From assembly GCF_028583425.1 (NCBI RefSeq), contig NC_072807.1, positions 31,005,001 through 31,069,000 of the forward strand: a DNA stretch of 64,000 nucleotides, read 5' to 3'. Positions 13,301 to 30,099 of the stretch are shown here, piece after piece (position 1 is the first letter of the stretch; each line of letters begins with the position of its first letter). Under the pieces are notes generated by a model. That model was not told where the DNA came from. It ran no database searches and saw only the letters and a list, made by a program, of their open reading frames with translations. Source of the DNA: Eublepharis macularius (Eukaryota; Chordata; Lepidosauria; Squamata; Eublepharidae). Position numbers and translations under genes: made by a program.

Positions 13301-16300
13301 ATGGTGAACACAGGGAGGGGGGGGCAGGGAATGGGCGTTGGAGGAGTTAGCCCATTTATCCCATCGTCCTGCACGCCTTGTGTTTTTCTTGCTTCATTTC
13401 ATGACGAATTCATTTCATAGGTGAAGGCCACCCAAGGTCCACTCCAGGCTTCTCATGAGAAACTGGTTTGTCTGGTTCTGTCAACCATCCAGCCAGCCTG
13501 TGTCGTCTTTAAATGGAGGCCATCCGTACAGCATAAGCCACCCCTAGCTTCACGCGTGCCTCTCCTGGGGGTCTTACAGATCGTCTATATTAAGAGCTTC
13601 CTTCACTTCTGTTGTTGTTTCATTTTATCATTGATTAAAAATGCACCATGTCAAAACCTAGATATGTTGAGTTGTTTCTCTGCCATATTTTTGCCCTCCC
13701 TCCTCCCCAAATTTAAAAACAATACATCAGGGATTCAAATCATACATCTTAATGATGGAGAACTAAGTCTTGCATCTATATTTGCTTAATTGACATTATT
13801 TTATTACGTTGAGATATATAGACTTCGTACGAATCCTTGAAATACTTAGACCGGGCCTGGCATGTGGGGTGGCTTAGATAACTAAGCAATTAACTTGGCA
13901 AGTTTTTTTTTAAAAAGCCAGTTTGCCCATAATGGGGCTCCCTGCTCCCTCCTATAGGGCCACGGGGCCCTTCTCAAGGAACACACCATGTATGGTTGCA
14001 GGCAGAGCTGCCCTCCCTCCTTTATGCCCGAGGTCAACAATATTATAAGGCACACACCAATTCTGCCCTCTCACTTTGACCTCCGTAGTATACACAGCCT
14101 CTTTCCTTTCCTACAGAAGTCAATGGAATCCACTCATTTCTATAGGAGGGAAACACCATCTGTTATATGGACTAATGTGTTGCCAGTTTCCTGGGTTTTT
14201 TGAACCTCTACATTTAATAAATAATGCTATCAAAGATTATAATAACCTCGGATCATACCTGTCCACAGGCAGAGACTGGGACATGCTAATGCCAGCAATG
14301 CAGTTAAGGCCTGTATTGGATGTAGAGGAAAAGAAACTGGCTGTTAAGATACTAATTTTGCAATGGATTATCCAGTTTTGTTTGCAGTTATGCTGGCTGC
14401 CCTTCCTCATCTCGTCTGTGCAGCACAGGAGACTGGATGCCTCTCTTTACCCCCACCCCTTTCTCCTTTCCCTTGCGCAGTGCTGGGGGATTGTTGGCCT
14501 CTCGATTGTGGTTCCTTCCTCCAGAATGTCTGACACACACCCTGGTTGCATGCAGCAGTGTCAGTTGCAAAGGAGGAACAGCTAAGCCCTCTCTTCCTCT
14601 TTTGCTTAATGGGTCTTGAGAGATTCTGTACTGGTTTTTGTCTCAAACTGGGAGGCACCAAGACACAGGCTGAGAGCAGCTGCTTGCAACAGATTTCATC
14701 AAACAAGCAAAAGGTGGCCCACCACATGTTACAAAGGGGGGTGGGAATCCTTGAGTCCCTCAGCCAATGAAATCATTAGAAGAAGGGGTGAATAATGTCG
14801 TTTTTGACCACGCATGTCAGATGATCAGTATTAATTGGCAGAGGGGCTTCTTGGTCAAGTTTAACTTTTCAGTATTCAGACAATCAGTGTTTCGATTTTG
14901 TTTAGTTGTATTGATGCTTTGTTTAATGGATTGTTTACATAAATGTGCGTATTACCAAAATCTCAATGCAGGCACCTCCTTCGAGTGTTGATAAAAGAAT
15001 GCAGTGTCTTCTACATGGGAGGACTTAAGATCAAATCCATTGCTAGAAAGAAAAGCAGTCTTTAATGTTCTTTCATGATCGTTTTGGGAAATGGGAACAA
15101 CAGAGTGTTCTCTGTAGCAGTAACATACCAGAGTCAAATTAGCTTTCAAGAAGCAAACAGGATAAAATCCCATCAGGATTGTTGAAGATCCAAATGTATA
15201 AGAAGTATTGACGTGGATTTTCGCTGAGCACAAAAAACTTTTGTTTTCCAATAGCTCTCGCTGCTGGTATAAAAACCCCTACCAGTTTCACTTAGGCTGT
15301 CTTTGGATGCGGCCTGGAAGAAACGATCGTCCAAAAGTGCCTTTTAAATCAAATATGGCTCAGGAAGGTGGAAACTGTTGCTTTGGGATGGCCTTGCAAA
15401 GACGTGTATCTTTCTCTCTTAACTTTACCAAGGGATTACTGAGGGGCAGAGGGGAGTTAATCTTGATAGCAAAGCTGTAGTGATTCATAATAGGTTAAAC
15501 TGGCAGGTAAAAATCTCTGCTGCCCTCTTAAGTATGCTTACTCGTTTTGTTACCAATGTGATTCCTTGTTCAAGCCCCTATTCTAGAGTGTTGCTACTTT
15601 GGAAATGCCGGATCTCCACCCTCAGTTTTATTTGAGGGCAGGTTCTTTGTTCCAGACACCTGTGGTTGTTCTAAGTTACTCTCCAGCACTCCTTCCTAGT
15701 CTCTTAACTGTATTTCTAGAGAGCAATCACAGCTTTTTTCAGCATACCTCCCCCAGCTTGTGCTTTGAGGGAGGGGGGCGTCCACCCATTTCATCAGCAT
15801 CTTCTTCCCTCTGATTTACCCTAGTCACTGTTGGCCACAGTTTTGTACCTGCAGGCATCCTACTTTTTGCCCAGACCCGGCACTCTACTTTGTTAGTTTC
15901 TTGTGCCATAAACGGTTCCCTCCAGACTTTCGTGGGCCTTGCCAGTCGGAAGCTGCCGGTCCTCAATTGTAAATGTGGCTGTTTGTGGAAAGTGACTGTG
16001 AATCTGGAAGTCAGAATGGTTCACAGTAATATTTTGAGCCTTTGAACAACCAAAAAGAGGAGTGTTGGAGTAGCACCTCCACCACCACCCCCATTCATCG
16101 ATGGTTGCAAGAGAAGTGGGGGGTGGGGGTGGCGGCAGCGATATGGGGGCACATGTGTAGGGTGGAGGGGTTTCTGAGAATGGCAGTGTCAGCTCCGACG
16201 CACGGTGGGGAAGGAGGGGGGCTTGCTGGAAGCCCCCCAGACCCTATATTGATTTCCTCTGTTCTTTGTGCTCCAGGTGCTGCTGCTTCTATAAGAGGAA

Positions 16301-16331
16301 AAGGAGGAAGTCTTCCCAGCGCCACAAATGA
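1171..16331 (+). CDS. CSNK1G1: Casein kinase 1 gamma 1, C-terminal part (four exons; 5' exons outside window)
   Basis: Coding exons are 1171-1319, 2355-2456, 5946-6052 and 16277-16331. They encode the end of the kinase domain ([14 protein letters not shown], then [12 protein letters not shown]), a variable linker starting [12 protein letters not shown], the segment [14 protein letters not shown], the acidic run [10 protein letters not shown], and the terminal [18 protein letters not shown] and stop. All junctions are GT-AG and the frame is kept. The [12 protein letters not shown] ending fits the gamma 1 paralogue better than gamma 2 or 3, which read VADETK or VMDETK as I recall them. Casein kinase 1 gamma is a Ser/Thr kinase held at the plasma membrane by palmitoylation of the C-terminal cysteines; it phosphorylates the Wnt co-receptor LRP6. 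The CCC run beside a polybasic stretch is that anchor. The start codon and catalytic core lie upstream of the window. The + strand neighbour PPIB begins about 1.8 kb beyond the 3' UTR. Confidence 0.96.
1611..1804 (-). repeat. CR1-like LINE 3' region fragment
   Basis: CTGCTGGATCAGACCAGTGG is followed by a TCCATTTAGACAAGC segment, then ATGGCTAGTGCCTGCTGATG. This is the reverse orientation of the CR1-type 3' region that recurs at 51020-51330. It is heavily diverged. Confidence 0.55.
2355..2456 (+). CDS. CSNK1G1: CSNK1G1 exon: variable linker
   Basis: This 34-codon exon begins after TTTTCCAG with [20 protein letters not shown] and ends QPQRTQ before GTCAGT. It is phase 0 at both ends. The segment lies between the kinase fold and the tail and is the least conserved part of the family. 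Confidence 0.93.
2457..5945. other. CSNK1G1 intron, no element identified
   Basis: Both strands were read for exons and repeats. Open frames are short and mutually overlapping, with none protein-like. A C8 run occurs near 4980 and G runs near 5408. No repeat family was recognised with confidence. Confidence 0.5.
5946..6052 (+). CDS. CSNK1G1: CSNK1G1 exon: conserved tail segment
   Basis: It starts after CTTTTCCCCAG with [16 protein letters not shown] and ends in AEVEVVEEA plus AA, the first two bases of a Lys codon. The donor is GTATGT. The reading frame stays open into the intron as far as 6191. Confidence 0.94.
6053..8119. other. Start of last CSNK1G1 intron, little recognisable
   Basis: The piece around 7515-7600 (GCTTACTCTGAATTAA, then CTCAGTGGGTTTTACTC) resembles one arm of the palindromic repeats that occur elsewhere in the window. 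The rest shows no feature I can name. Confidence 0.4.
8120..8265 (+). repeat. tRNA-derived SINE, diverged
   Basis: GGTGGAGCACTTCTTTTGCATG, AGATCCCAGGTTCAGTTCC and later GATTATACTGAGCTAGATGG follow the order of the SINE family that is more complete at 9213 and 29788. The head carries a box-B-like GGTTCAGTTCC. Confidence 0.75.
9213..9412 (+). repeat. tRNA-derived SINE
   Basis: GGGGCCGTGCCTCAGTGGTAG begins a tRNA-like head with boxes A and B (TTCAGTCCCC). It is followed by AGTTAAAAGGATCAGGTGGC, AAGTGACGCGAAAGACCCTT and TTGATAGACCAAAGGTCTGA. It is inserted in the pyrimidine-rich L2-like tract. Confidence 0.85.
9425..9571 (+). repeat. SINE/LINE tail with AAAT microsatellite
   Basis: TGTTGTAACCCGCCCTGAGC is followed by CAGGAGGGCGGGCTAGAAAT and four AAAT units. 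The phrase 'GGCGGGCTATAAAT' plus AAAT recurs at 24000, 26225 and 30660, so it is a family tail. Confidence 0.6.
10097..10429 (-). other. Unidentified antisense exon-like open reading frame
   Basis: On the - strand, inside the last CSNK1G1 intron, the frame is open for about 110 codons. From about 10359 downward it reads like real protein: [20 protein letters not shown], then [40 protein letters not shown] and [20 protein letters not shown]. The open frame contains a candidate acceptor (GTGGTTGCAG, then AGATAAAAGTG) at about 10360. Just after VWKEG lies a consensus donor, G|GTAAGCAC, at about 10107. The strand alternates polar and hydrophobic residues and ends in an amphipathic helix-like stretch. 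I do not recognise the protein. It may be an exon of an antisense gene, an exonised or captured gene fragment, or a chance frame. No further exon was found on either side. Confidence 0.4.
12403..12626 (+). repeat. tRNA-headed CORE/L2-tail SINE, copy 1 of a tandem pair
   Basis: The head GCATAGTGGTTAAGTGGTGG carries a box-B-like GGTTCGACTCCC. The body reads TTGCCATGAACTCTGCGGGT, GGATTGTGGGGATAATAATA and CAGAAGGGCAATATATAAGC, ending in ATT repeats. The phrase GTCCAGAAGGGCAATATA recurs in copy 2. Confidence 0.8.
12667..12875 (+). repeat. tRNA-headed CORE/L2-tail SINE, copy 2 of a tandem pair
   Basis: Same orientation and order as the copy 40 bases upstream: CTGCTGGTTTGACTTCCACA, ATAGCCATGAGCTCTGCAGG, TATTGTGGGGATAATAGCAA and CAGAAGGGCAATATATGAGC, then ATT repeats. 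Confidence 0.8.
12885..13015 (+). repeat. 3' part of tRNA-derived SINE
   Basis: GGAAAGATCTGCACTGGAGA, GAGAGCTGCTGCCAGTTGGA and AGACAGCACTGACCCTGGTC match the body of the family at 9213 and 29788. The tRNA head is missing. Confidence 0.7.
13030..16276. other. End of last CSNK1G1 intron, no gene seen
   Basis: It holds only short shadow frames and simple tracts. No exon, RNA gene or recognised repeat was found with confidence. A CCACC-rich stretch at about 16075-16095 lies near the terminal exon. Confidence 0.45.
16277..16331 (+). CDS. CSNK1G1: CSNK1G1 terminal coding exon with palmitoylation motif
   Basis: After the acceptor GTGCTCCAG, a single G completes the Lys codon, followed by [17 protein letters not shown] and TGA at 16329-16331. 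Triple cysteine next to a basic cluster is the known lipid anchor of the gamma isoforms. It is separated from the preceding exon by a 10.2-kb intron. Confidence 0.95.
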
Positions 16332-19300
16332 CAGGCGTCTCCTTGAGGTCTTTGGGGGACTTGGTTTACCTGCAGTTCCTGCCACGTCTTATTGAATGGG
16401 GCTCCTCTCGGGGAGAGGACGAGAAACAAGGGACATCTTAAACCAAAAAGAGAGAGAGAGAGAGGAAAAGGGGGCAGAATTCCAAAATAAACACTCAGGT
16501 GGACTCCCTAATCGGTCTCCCTTGCTGACTTGCCCACTTGAGGCTCCCTTTCAAATCAGGATTGCATCCTCTCGGGCAGCAGTTGCCCTTGCTGGAAGGA
16601 TTGGCTGGCTGGCTGGCTACCTTCCCCTCTGTACAACAGTTCGGCAAGGGAGGGGGGCGTTCCTGGTGAATGTGCTTTGTGGCTCCTCCTCCCTTCTGTT
16701 TGTTCTTTTTTGCGGGGGGGGGGGTTCTCGACGTGATTCCCCTCCCGCACCCACCACCACCGACAGAGGAGCTTGATTGACTGTGGGGCCAAGGCAGCAG
16801 TGACAGCGGTGGACGGACGACGCTCTCGGGTGGCGGCAAGGCCTTGTCCTCTGACGCGCTTAGTTCAGGTTGCAGTCGCAACTTTGGCCTGATCCTCCTC
16901 AATCGCCCTCCCGCAAATTCCATGGCAGTAAGAGCAATTGCAATCTTCCAGTTGCCTTGATTTTACTGGTTTCTATGATGTCTCCTTTTTCAGAATGGTT
17001 ATGGAGAAGTGTTGATTGTCCTAATGGAACTGTGGTTGTCGTTGCACTTTTTACTTTTTTTTAGCATTGTGTATGCTTATGATATAAGGGCAGGGGGAGG
17101 TCCCCCCCTCTCCTCTTGGGTATGAATGATGACTGAACACCCCTGCAGCTTGTATTTGGCAAGTGCAAAGCTCTCCCCTTCACTGAGTCCGTCTGCACCA
17201 TTTGGATTCCCTTAGGAGGGCTCTGGAATTTCTAGACCCTACCGTTTTGGTTGTGCACTGAAGCTTACTTGAATTTTCAGCTGCCCTCTCTGGCTGGCAG
17301 CGGACACCCCCTCTTAAGTGGTTTTCCTCCAATGGTGCCTGACCTCAGTTGCTTGGAATTGCGGAAGCCATTCTTCTGGCACAGGGTGGACAGAAGTCAG
17401 CTGGGCACAGAGATGCAAATACCAATTATATCTTTGAGCGCAAGACCAGGCGTTTTAGATAGCAGCAGGCACAGGGGCTGCGCTGGGGCGGGGCTCCCAT
17501 CGCTACTTAAGATTCCATCTCTACTCAGACCTGGCTGAGGTTTTAGGCACCCCAGAAGAGCATGGCAAGGAATTGGGCACCTTGCATTCACTGAATAGCT
17601 GGCACCCCAAGTGAGATCTTGTAAGCTTTCACAGTGCTGTTTTGTATATGGTTCAGGATAAGTATGGAAAATTTGGGAGCTTGTCCTGAGAGGCCTGGAG
17701 TGCTACACGTTGAAAATACTTACTCAGAAGGGGGCTTCAGGACTCGGTGGCAACGCCACATTTGAGTTTGCTGAATAACTCTTCTGGCTCCTCGGAAAAG
17801 AAGATGCCTCCACAATCATGGCCCTCTCTGACTTGTTGGGAGAAATGACTCCTTGCTCTTCTGAATTCTACATCCTGAGCCAAATGGCAGACTTGCCTCC
17901 CTCCCCTTTCCCAGAGACTTGCACATCCAGAGATTTTCCTGTTTGGCAAGGGGCATTTTTCCTGTGCTTGCCGTTTAGCTTAGAACATTCATTCTTCTTT
18001 GGTTATTGATGATAAAACTTGGGGGGAAATAGAAGTTTGAGCCTCACAGTTCATTCCTTAATCCTCTAGAGCCGTTTGCAGAAGTAAGCCTTTCTTTCCA
18101 TTTTTGCCATAGGAAATCACGGCCTGATCTTTTGAGGAGAGATGCAGAAATCTTTCAAGGAAATTTCAGCCGTGTATGAGTTCTGCTCTGCCAAGTGCAG
18201 CCAAATGAGTGCTGCTCTCTCACAATCCCTCCACTTAAGTGCCTGGCACTTGAATTTGAAGAAGAAACTCTTCTTCCACTCTATTTACACATTCTCGTTC
18301 TTCTCCATCAAGGAGTAACTTAGACTTTTACCCATGTTTTGTAATCTCCATTTTAAGCGCTTCTTTTGGGAGAAATAGGTGACTGTTTCATTTGAAACCT
18401 TCATGACAAGTGGCTTTTATATACAATTTCTTACCTGTTTTGCTTCTGGTCCTTTTCTCCATTACTTGGGAGATCTGTTTTTTTAAGTTGGGAAATTTAA
18501 CGTTGTGTATATGCATGGAGGAAAACTTCATGGTCTTCAAGCAGGCGGGTGATTATTGAAATATCCAAAGCCTGTTTTGCCTTCTAGTTGCATTTTAGGT
18601 CTCTTCAGAGGGCAAGAAGTGTCTGGAACTATTAGCTAGAACGTGGTGCTTGGACTCTTGGAATAAAATAGGATTCAAAGGAGCCCTCACAGAAATGGGA
18701 GAGGTTTAATGTGGCCTGGATCGTTTCCCAGGATTCCCTTCTCTGCCTTTTCATTTGGCAAGAAGCAGCATCAGAGCAGAGCACCTGTGTCAAACTTTGG
18801 CCCATCCCGTGCTAGGAAGTGCTTCCTTTTCGAGTTCTAACATCTCAGCCTGCAAGTGGCCTTGGCAAAGCGGGGTGTTGTGTTTTTCTTTTTTCCTGCG
18901 AGATGTTTCTTGCTCCTTTTCAGAGAACAGAAGATGGTAAAAATGCCATTCTCCTCTTCCCTTCTCTACTACTTACCTGTTCTGAAAAGAGCGCCACAGT
19001 CTGCAATACCACAGCTCCTTTTCTTTCTAGGCTGCCCAGTTCCAAATCCATGACAGTTTTTGCCTCTGATAATAAGAAATCTCATTTTAATCTTAATTCT
19101 CAGTGCAACTGGCATTTCCCTCCAGTCTTATGTGTCTTTCCAAGTGACTAATGGCTATACATTCTGCTTAATTAGCAAACTGCCTTGCTTCAAGAGCCCT
19201 GTCCAGGTTCCCTAGGAGCTGACCTGTAAATGTCCTTTGTCCCTACGAGAAAATAATAGCATATACTCTTAGTGAAGGGCAGGGATTGTTACTAGTCCTC

Positions 19301-21540
19301 TAAAAAACCTGGGCTTTCCAGGAAGCGCTTGTACAGAATCTACCTGCTCTTTTGCCTTTGGAAAAGTAGCTTGTCCGTATGGAGGATATGTATCCCCAGA
19401 TGCATAACGGGGGGAATTTTAAATGGCGTGTCTATTGGTCATGACCTGGAGTACACCAGCAAAGTGTCGCCTTTCTACTTGGTTTGGGATAGACAGATTC
19501 ATCTTGCTGCTTTCTGCTGATTTTGAAAAGTAACACAAATATAATGTGAGAGAAATGCATGCGTTTCACTCTTGATTCTCAGAATTTGTTTCACCTTGTG
19601 GCTAGTTTGGAAACCTCACTCCTAATTTTTAGCCCTCATTTAAAAAAAAAAATGAACTTGCTTCCAGAATTCTTGCTGCCAGGGATACTTGCTGTTCAAA
19701 ATATCCTGCCCAATGTCTGTCTAGTTCACAACATGCAATTTCAAATGAAACCTTTCCTCTTCTGTGGTCTACAATGACTTTCAGCACAGAGGGATGGGAT
19801 TTGTTCTTTCTACTTTTTGAGAAATGGAACAGTGATAGCGGTCCATAAATTTGTGTTCCTTTTGAGCACATGCCCACGATGCTGAATGGCAAGTTAAAAG
19901 GTGCCCCAGTAAGCATTCCATAAAGTTGTCTAGTTTGGAGACTGACCTGTTTAAACTGCCAGTTGCTCACCTGTCTTGTGAGATTTGTGTAAAAACACTA
20001 AGCTATCGAATCCCCTGCCTTCTCAGGATATTGCTGAAGCTTCAAAGGAAAAACGGCACATATACCTGCATTGCTTATTTTGGCCCTTGGAGAAAGAGAT
20101 TGCTTAAAAAGGTTCCTTGCTTTTAGTCTGTTGTTTTGAGGAGCAAAATATCTTCCTTTCCTAGCTGTTTTGCATGGTGTCTAGTGGTTATGGGGCTTAC
20201 GGTTGCTCTATACCTTGGCAGTTTTTCAAAAGCTGTGTTTTTGTGTTCTGCTAGTGACGGGAATGGAACTGGTTTCTCACCTCCCTTTAAATAGATACGC
20301 AGTAAATGAAGGCAAAAACAATGAATAAGTATCCATTACACCCTGTACTGCCACATCCACGAGAAAACGTCAGTATTTTGTACACAACTGTGTAAAGCCA
20401 GGCCTCAGGTTTGTGGGTGAACAGAGGATGCTTCTGTGTGCTTTTGTTTTATTGCCAGATTTCTCGATGTCTGCCCTATCTCCTTGCCCTCAGCATAAGG
20501 AATGCAGGTAGTAGCCTCACTTGAACACTCAGCCAGGAATTTATTCTGACTCATCATCCTAGAATACTGCACCCGTCGAGCATGTGGCTTCCAAGATGAA
20601 CTGGGATGCAAGCTGAGCAGGTTGCCATTCCCTGGTTCCCATACTTGAGTTCATAGCATCCCTTCCTAATGAAATATAGAGCACATGCCAATACACATTG
20701 AGGCAAGAAAAAGGTCTTTAACAGGCCTCTTTCCTCCTCCTCAGGCTGTCTCAGGAAAACAATCACTCCCCCCCCCAATAAACGCTGTTCCAAAATACAT
20801 AAACTGCTGCAAGTGTCCTCGTGAAACCTGGCTCCAGTTGTCTTCTCTAGGTTGAAAAAGCAACTTTGGGTACAGGGGGCAACCTGCCTTTTGCAAACGG
20901 AGAGGGGAAATGATCAGTCATGGGGGTATGTGGACCGTACCAAATATTGCATCTTCCCCTGACAGGGAAATTGCAGTTTTAAGTGGCTTGTTCCCATTGA
21001 AAACTTTGCGAAGTATAATTTATTATGTCTTTTGTTTCTTTTAATTGTAGGACTTTGTGCTTTAAAAAACGGGGTGATTGGGATAATGAGTGCAACTCTT
21101 GTTACTGTAAAAAAATCAGCTGTGAATCTTTTTTTAAAGTATTTGTGTGCGCACGTCTGATTCTTGTTGAAATGCCTTTTGATTTTTAATCTCTTTTTTT
21201 AAAATTTTAACCATGTGATGCAATGTTTTATTCGAATAATCCTGGCACTGCTCTTGAGACTCGCTCAGGAGTGGACACGAAGCGTATAGTATTTTTTAAC
21301 ATGAATGTCAATTTCGGAATGGGGTTCAACCAGGATAAGGGCTTTATACACACCTCCTGCAGGAGGCTCCTCTGGCGCTGGTTGGGGTTTCACTTTGCCA
21401 GGAACTGTATCCTGCTACTGACCTTTCTGATGTGCCTGTTTTGATGGGACATTGCAAGAAACGTTGTGTACCTTCGATACCCTCTCCACTCCCCTGATTG
21501 GCACCCTTTTAATGTAAAATAAAACATCAACTTTGCTCTG
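16332..21540 (+). other. CSNK1G1: CSNK1G1 3' UTR (inferred)
   Basis: About 5.2 kb of T-rich, mostly repeat-poor + strand sequence follows the stop codon, with no further gene until PPIB. The most convincing polyadenylation signal is at 21518-21523, followed by a T- and GT-rich stretch. The first part (about 16390-16920) is more GC-rich and holds an AG microsatellite at about 16450 and a 10-base G run near 16716. Long open frames there in both strands look like composition effects. Shorter 3' UTR forms cannot be excluded. Confidence 0.6.
21518..21523 (+). terminator. Polyadenylation signal AATAAA, CSNK1G1
   Basis: AATAAA occurs within TGTAAAATAAAACATC and is followed 15-45 bases later by T/GT-rich sequence (TTTGCTCTGTTAAGAATTGT), as expected for a cleavage site near 21540. 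Confidence 0.7.
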
Positions 21541-21545
21541 TTAAG

Positions 21546-22683
21546 AATTGTGTCATCCTTTTTATTTTGCAGTTTAAAAGACAGTTAAATTCCCTACCTA
21601 GCATTCTGGAAACGGGCCATTGCTGCAGATTTGTGCACATTTCCAGCTAATCTGTTTGGAAGTAGCACCCTCATTCATGTTTGGGTGGAAGGTGCTATGC
21701 GTTTTCAAATTTAAGAGTATTTGCAAAAGAAACAAAGGCTCAGCTCACATGTATTTCATACTCTCCCCACCTTTTCCTGTCTTGGTTAATACAGGGAAAT
21801 GCTCAGTTGCTCTTATGTTTTCTAAAGAATAAAAAAAGGAGAGGAAATTTGACAAATGGGCACAACGGGATAAGATCGCCCCTTCCCCATGCACCTGGTT
21901 TTACATACACTTGCACATCTCAAATTGGCTGATTTTGGGAATGGTTACCTCAGTGACTGTGTGGGACACCAATCAAAAAGGCAGTGTAGGTTAGTTATAA
22001 TTACTGGTAAAGGAAATGAAAATATGAGCAAAACTCATAAGCAAAGTCTCTTTCCAGGTTCATTTCTCTGCTGTTGACAAATCCTCTTTAGCAGCTTAAT
22101 GCAGGTGTTTCCTGCAAAACAAGGTAATATGACACAATTTGGCTTCTATTGCCTTTTTACCTTGCGCACCAACTAAAATTAATTTCCAGCAACATTGGGA
22201 GAAGGGCTACTGTGTTTGCTGTTCTCAGTGTTTTTAAGGACTCTATGTGTACTGTTCCCGTGTTAGAGACACCAACGATTGCATTTCATGGAATGCTTCC
22301 TTTTTTATTACTTCTTCTCACCACTCCAGGGGCTCAGTCTAGTTAGCCCTACCCCTGTGCCTGTTGAAGTTATCAACGCAGTCTGCAGACCATGAGCCCT
22401 TAATACTATAGCCTGAAAAATGTGGATTTCTGGAGAACTTTAAAAGCTTGCATACTGTTTCGTGTCATGTGGGTCAGTCCTAATAAAAGATAGTGTGCAG
22501 CTTTTGCTTTAGGATTGGCTGGCCTGGGACTTTCAGCTTAGTTTACCTGTGAGGATGATAATAGGTGGGGAGAGAACCATCCATGCTGCCCTTTAAAGGA
22601 AGGGCAGCATAAACGTGAGCTAGACAGACAGAAGTAGAGGATGAAGTTTTAATGGGCAAAGCAGCCCCAGCCCAACAAACTTT
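21546..22683. other. CSNK1G1-PPIB spacer
   Basis: About 1.1 kb of AT-rich sequence lies between the inferred CSNK1G1 end and the repeat upstream of PPIB. No open frame of substance was seen. Short downstream AATAAA-like sites (for example near 21828) could serve as alternative CSNK1G1 ends. Confidence 0.5.
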
Positions 22684-22876
22684 GGCGTTGCCATTTCCAG
22701 GATGGGAAATTCTTGGAGATTTTGGGTCCGAGACTAGAAAGAGCGGGGTTTGGGGAGGGAAGGGACCTCAGGCCACCCTCCAAGGAAGCAATTTTCTCCA
22801 AGGGAAATAATATCTGGCCCAGAGTTCACTTGTAATTTTGGGACATCTCCAGCCACCACCTGGCGGTTGGCAACTT
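22684..22876 (-). mobile_element. Non-autonomous element with GTTGGCAAC/GTTGCCA termini
   Basis: The + strand runs from GGCGTTGCCATTTCCAGGAT to GCCACCACCTGGCGGTTGGC and AAC. Inside are ATTCTTGGAGATTTTGG, a GGGTTTGGGGAGGGAAGGGAC tract, AGCAATTTTCTCCAAGG and TTTTGGGACATCTCCAGCC. The same element, in opposite orientation, lies at 40022-40229. The inverted ends suggest a short DNA transposon derivative. It ends about 125 bases before the first CCAAT box of PPIB. Confidence 0.7.
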
Positions 22877-23321
22877 TATGAACCAGCCATCTCATTTGCC
22901 CAGCCCGGGTTAACTGAAAGCGCCACCTACAGGTCATCAGCGGTGCTTCAGCAAAACATGCTACGTCGGTCGCGCACTACCTGCTGGGTAACAGAGTCCA
23001 CCAATAGGATTCCTTTCGGGGGCATTCCCCAATGGTCGCGCCGCTGTCCTCCGTGCTCGCCGCTCATTGGCTGCGGCGGATATCCAATCCGAGCCTGGAA
23101 ACGTGGCAAATCCTTTGTCGCAGACCTTCTGGCCGTCGCCCCCCCTTCCGTCGCCTCAGATGGAACGCGCCAATCCGAGCCGCTGAGCGGGGCCGCTCCG
23201 CCCGGCTTCGGGCTGTGCCATTGCTGACGGGCGGGAGGGGGGTCTCGCGGGGAAGAAAAAGGGGTGGATGCTGGCGGCGCGGCGGGCACTGTGGCCGGGT
23301 TGCCGCTGCGAGCGTAGGAAG

Positions 23322-29277
<5,956 letters not shown>

Positions 29278-29515
29278 CCTGGGCCCATCGGAGGGCTGGA
29301 GTCTAGCTACCAAGGGCTCAGGGGCCTGCGTTTGTCCGGAGGCCTCACACTGTCATCCTCCAGCGGGTGAGCTGTTGCCACTCCTCGCCTCAGCCCTTCT
29401 GGCTGGGGCCTCCATTCTCGTCACGGCAACTCATTCCATCAGCTGTTGTGGAGATTAAGGCCCCGAGAAGCTTTGGGGGTCTTTCCTTTTTTGGGGGTAA
29501 GAAAGCACATGGACC

Positions 29516-29521
29516 AATAAA
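29516..29521 (+). terminator. Polyadenylation signal AATAAA, PPIB
   Basis: AATAAA within GGACCAATAAATGCGACC, 239 bases after the stop codon, followed by a GT-rich stretch (TTGTGTTTTTGTAGAGCTG). The short 3' UTR fits PPIB. The mRNA probably ends near 29540. Confidence 0.85.
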
Positions 29522-29579
29522 TGCGACCATTGTGTTTTTGTAGAGCTGTCTGGTTTGGTTTTCTTGATGAGTAAAGCCC

Positions 29580-29680
29580 ACCCCCCGGTCCACAAGGCAA
29601 CTCGCATTCTGCCACCTTTAAAGACTAATGAATGGTGGCATAAGCTTTTGTGAGCCAGGGGTGAATTCTCCAGGTAAATG
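29580..29680 (+). repeat. Fragment of the AAGCTTTTGTGAGCC hairpin family
   Basis: CATTCTGCCACCTTTAAAGA, CTAATGAATGGTGGCATAAG and CTTTTGTGAGCCAGGGGTGA match words seen in the hairpin elements at 34012, 51740 and 62786. Confidence 0.5.
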
Positions 29681-29787
29681 GGGTAGACAGTGTGTTTTAT
29701 GACCAGGATTACAGACAGTAGAGGGCACAGGGGAGTTCTTACTAAAACGAGCAGAAGGCCCAGTTTGCCAGGACAGAAAAGCATTCA

Positions 29788-30000
29788 GAGAGAGGCTGTG
29801 GCTTGGTGGTAGAGCATCTGCTTGGCATGCGGAAATTCCCAAGTTCAGTCCCCAGCATTTCTAGCTAAAAGAATCTGGCAGTGGGTGATGTGAAAGACCT
29901 CCGCTTGAGACCCTGGAGAGCTACCGCCGATCTGAGCAGACAGTACTGACCTTGATGGACCAACGGTCTGATTCATTATGAGGCAGCTTGATGTGTTCAT
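29788..30000 (+). repeat. tRNA-derived SINE, near full length
   Basis: AGAGAGGCTGTGGCTTGGTG, GTAGAGCATCTGCTTGGCAT, a box-B-like AGTTCAGTCCCC, AGCTAAAAGAATCTGGCAGT, GACCTCCGCTTGAGACCCTG, TGAGCAGACAGTACTGACCT and GAGGCAGCTTGATGTGTTCA occur in order. It is the best copy of this family in the window. Confidence 0.88.
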
Positions 30001-30099
30001 TAGGCCACATGATTTAGTCAAGAGCAAACCTCTCAAGAGTGGCTGTGGACCAGTTAGCAAAGGAGGGGTGCACCTGAAGAGTGAACACAAACCTGTAGA

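Noticed and set aside
16710-16725. G runs and C runs across the window as quadruplex sites
   Set aside because: Isolated single runs (also near 30290, 33577, 40790, 59060) lack the four spaced tracts needed and may include assembly-length errors.
16095-16923. Several 78-142 codon frames near the CSNK1G1 terminal exon
   Set aside because: They overlap one another on both strands in GC-rich 3' UTR and exon sequence, with Ser/Pro/Gly-rich content and no family match.
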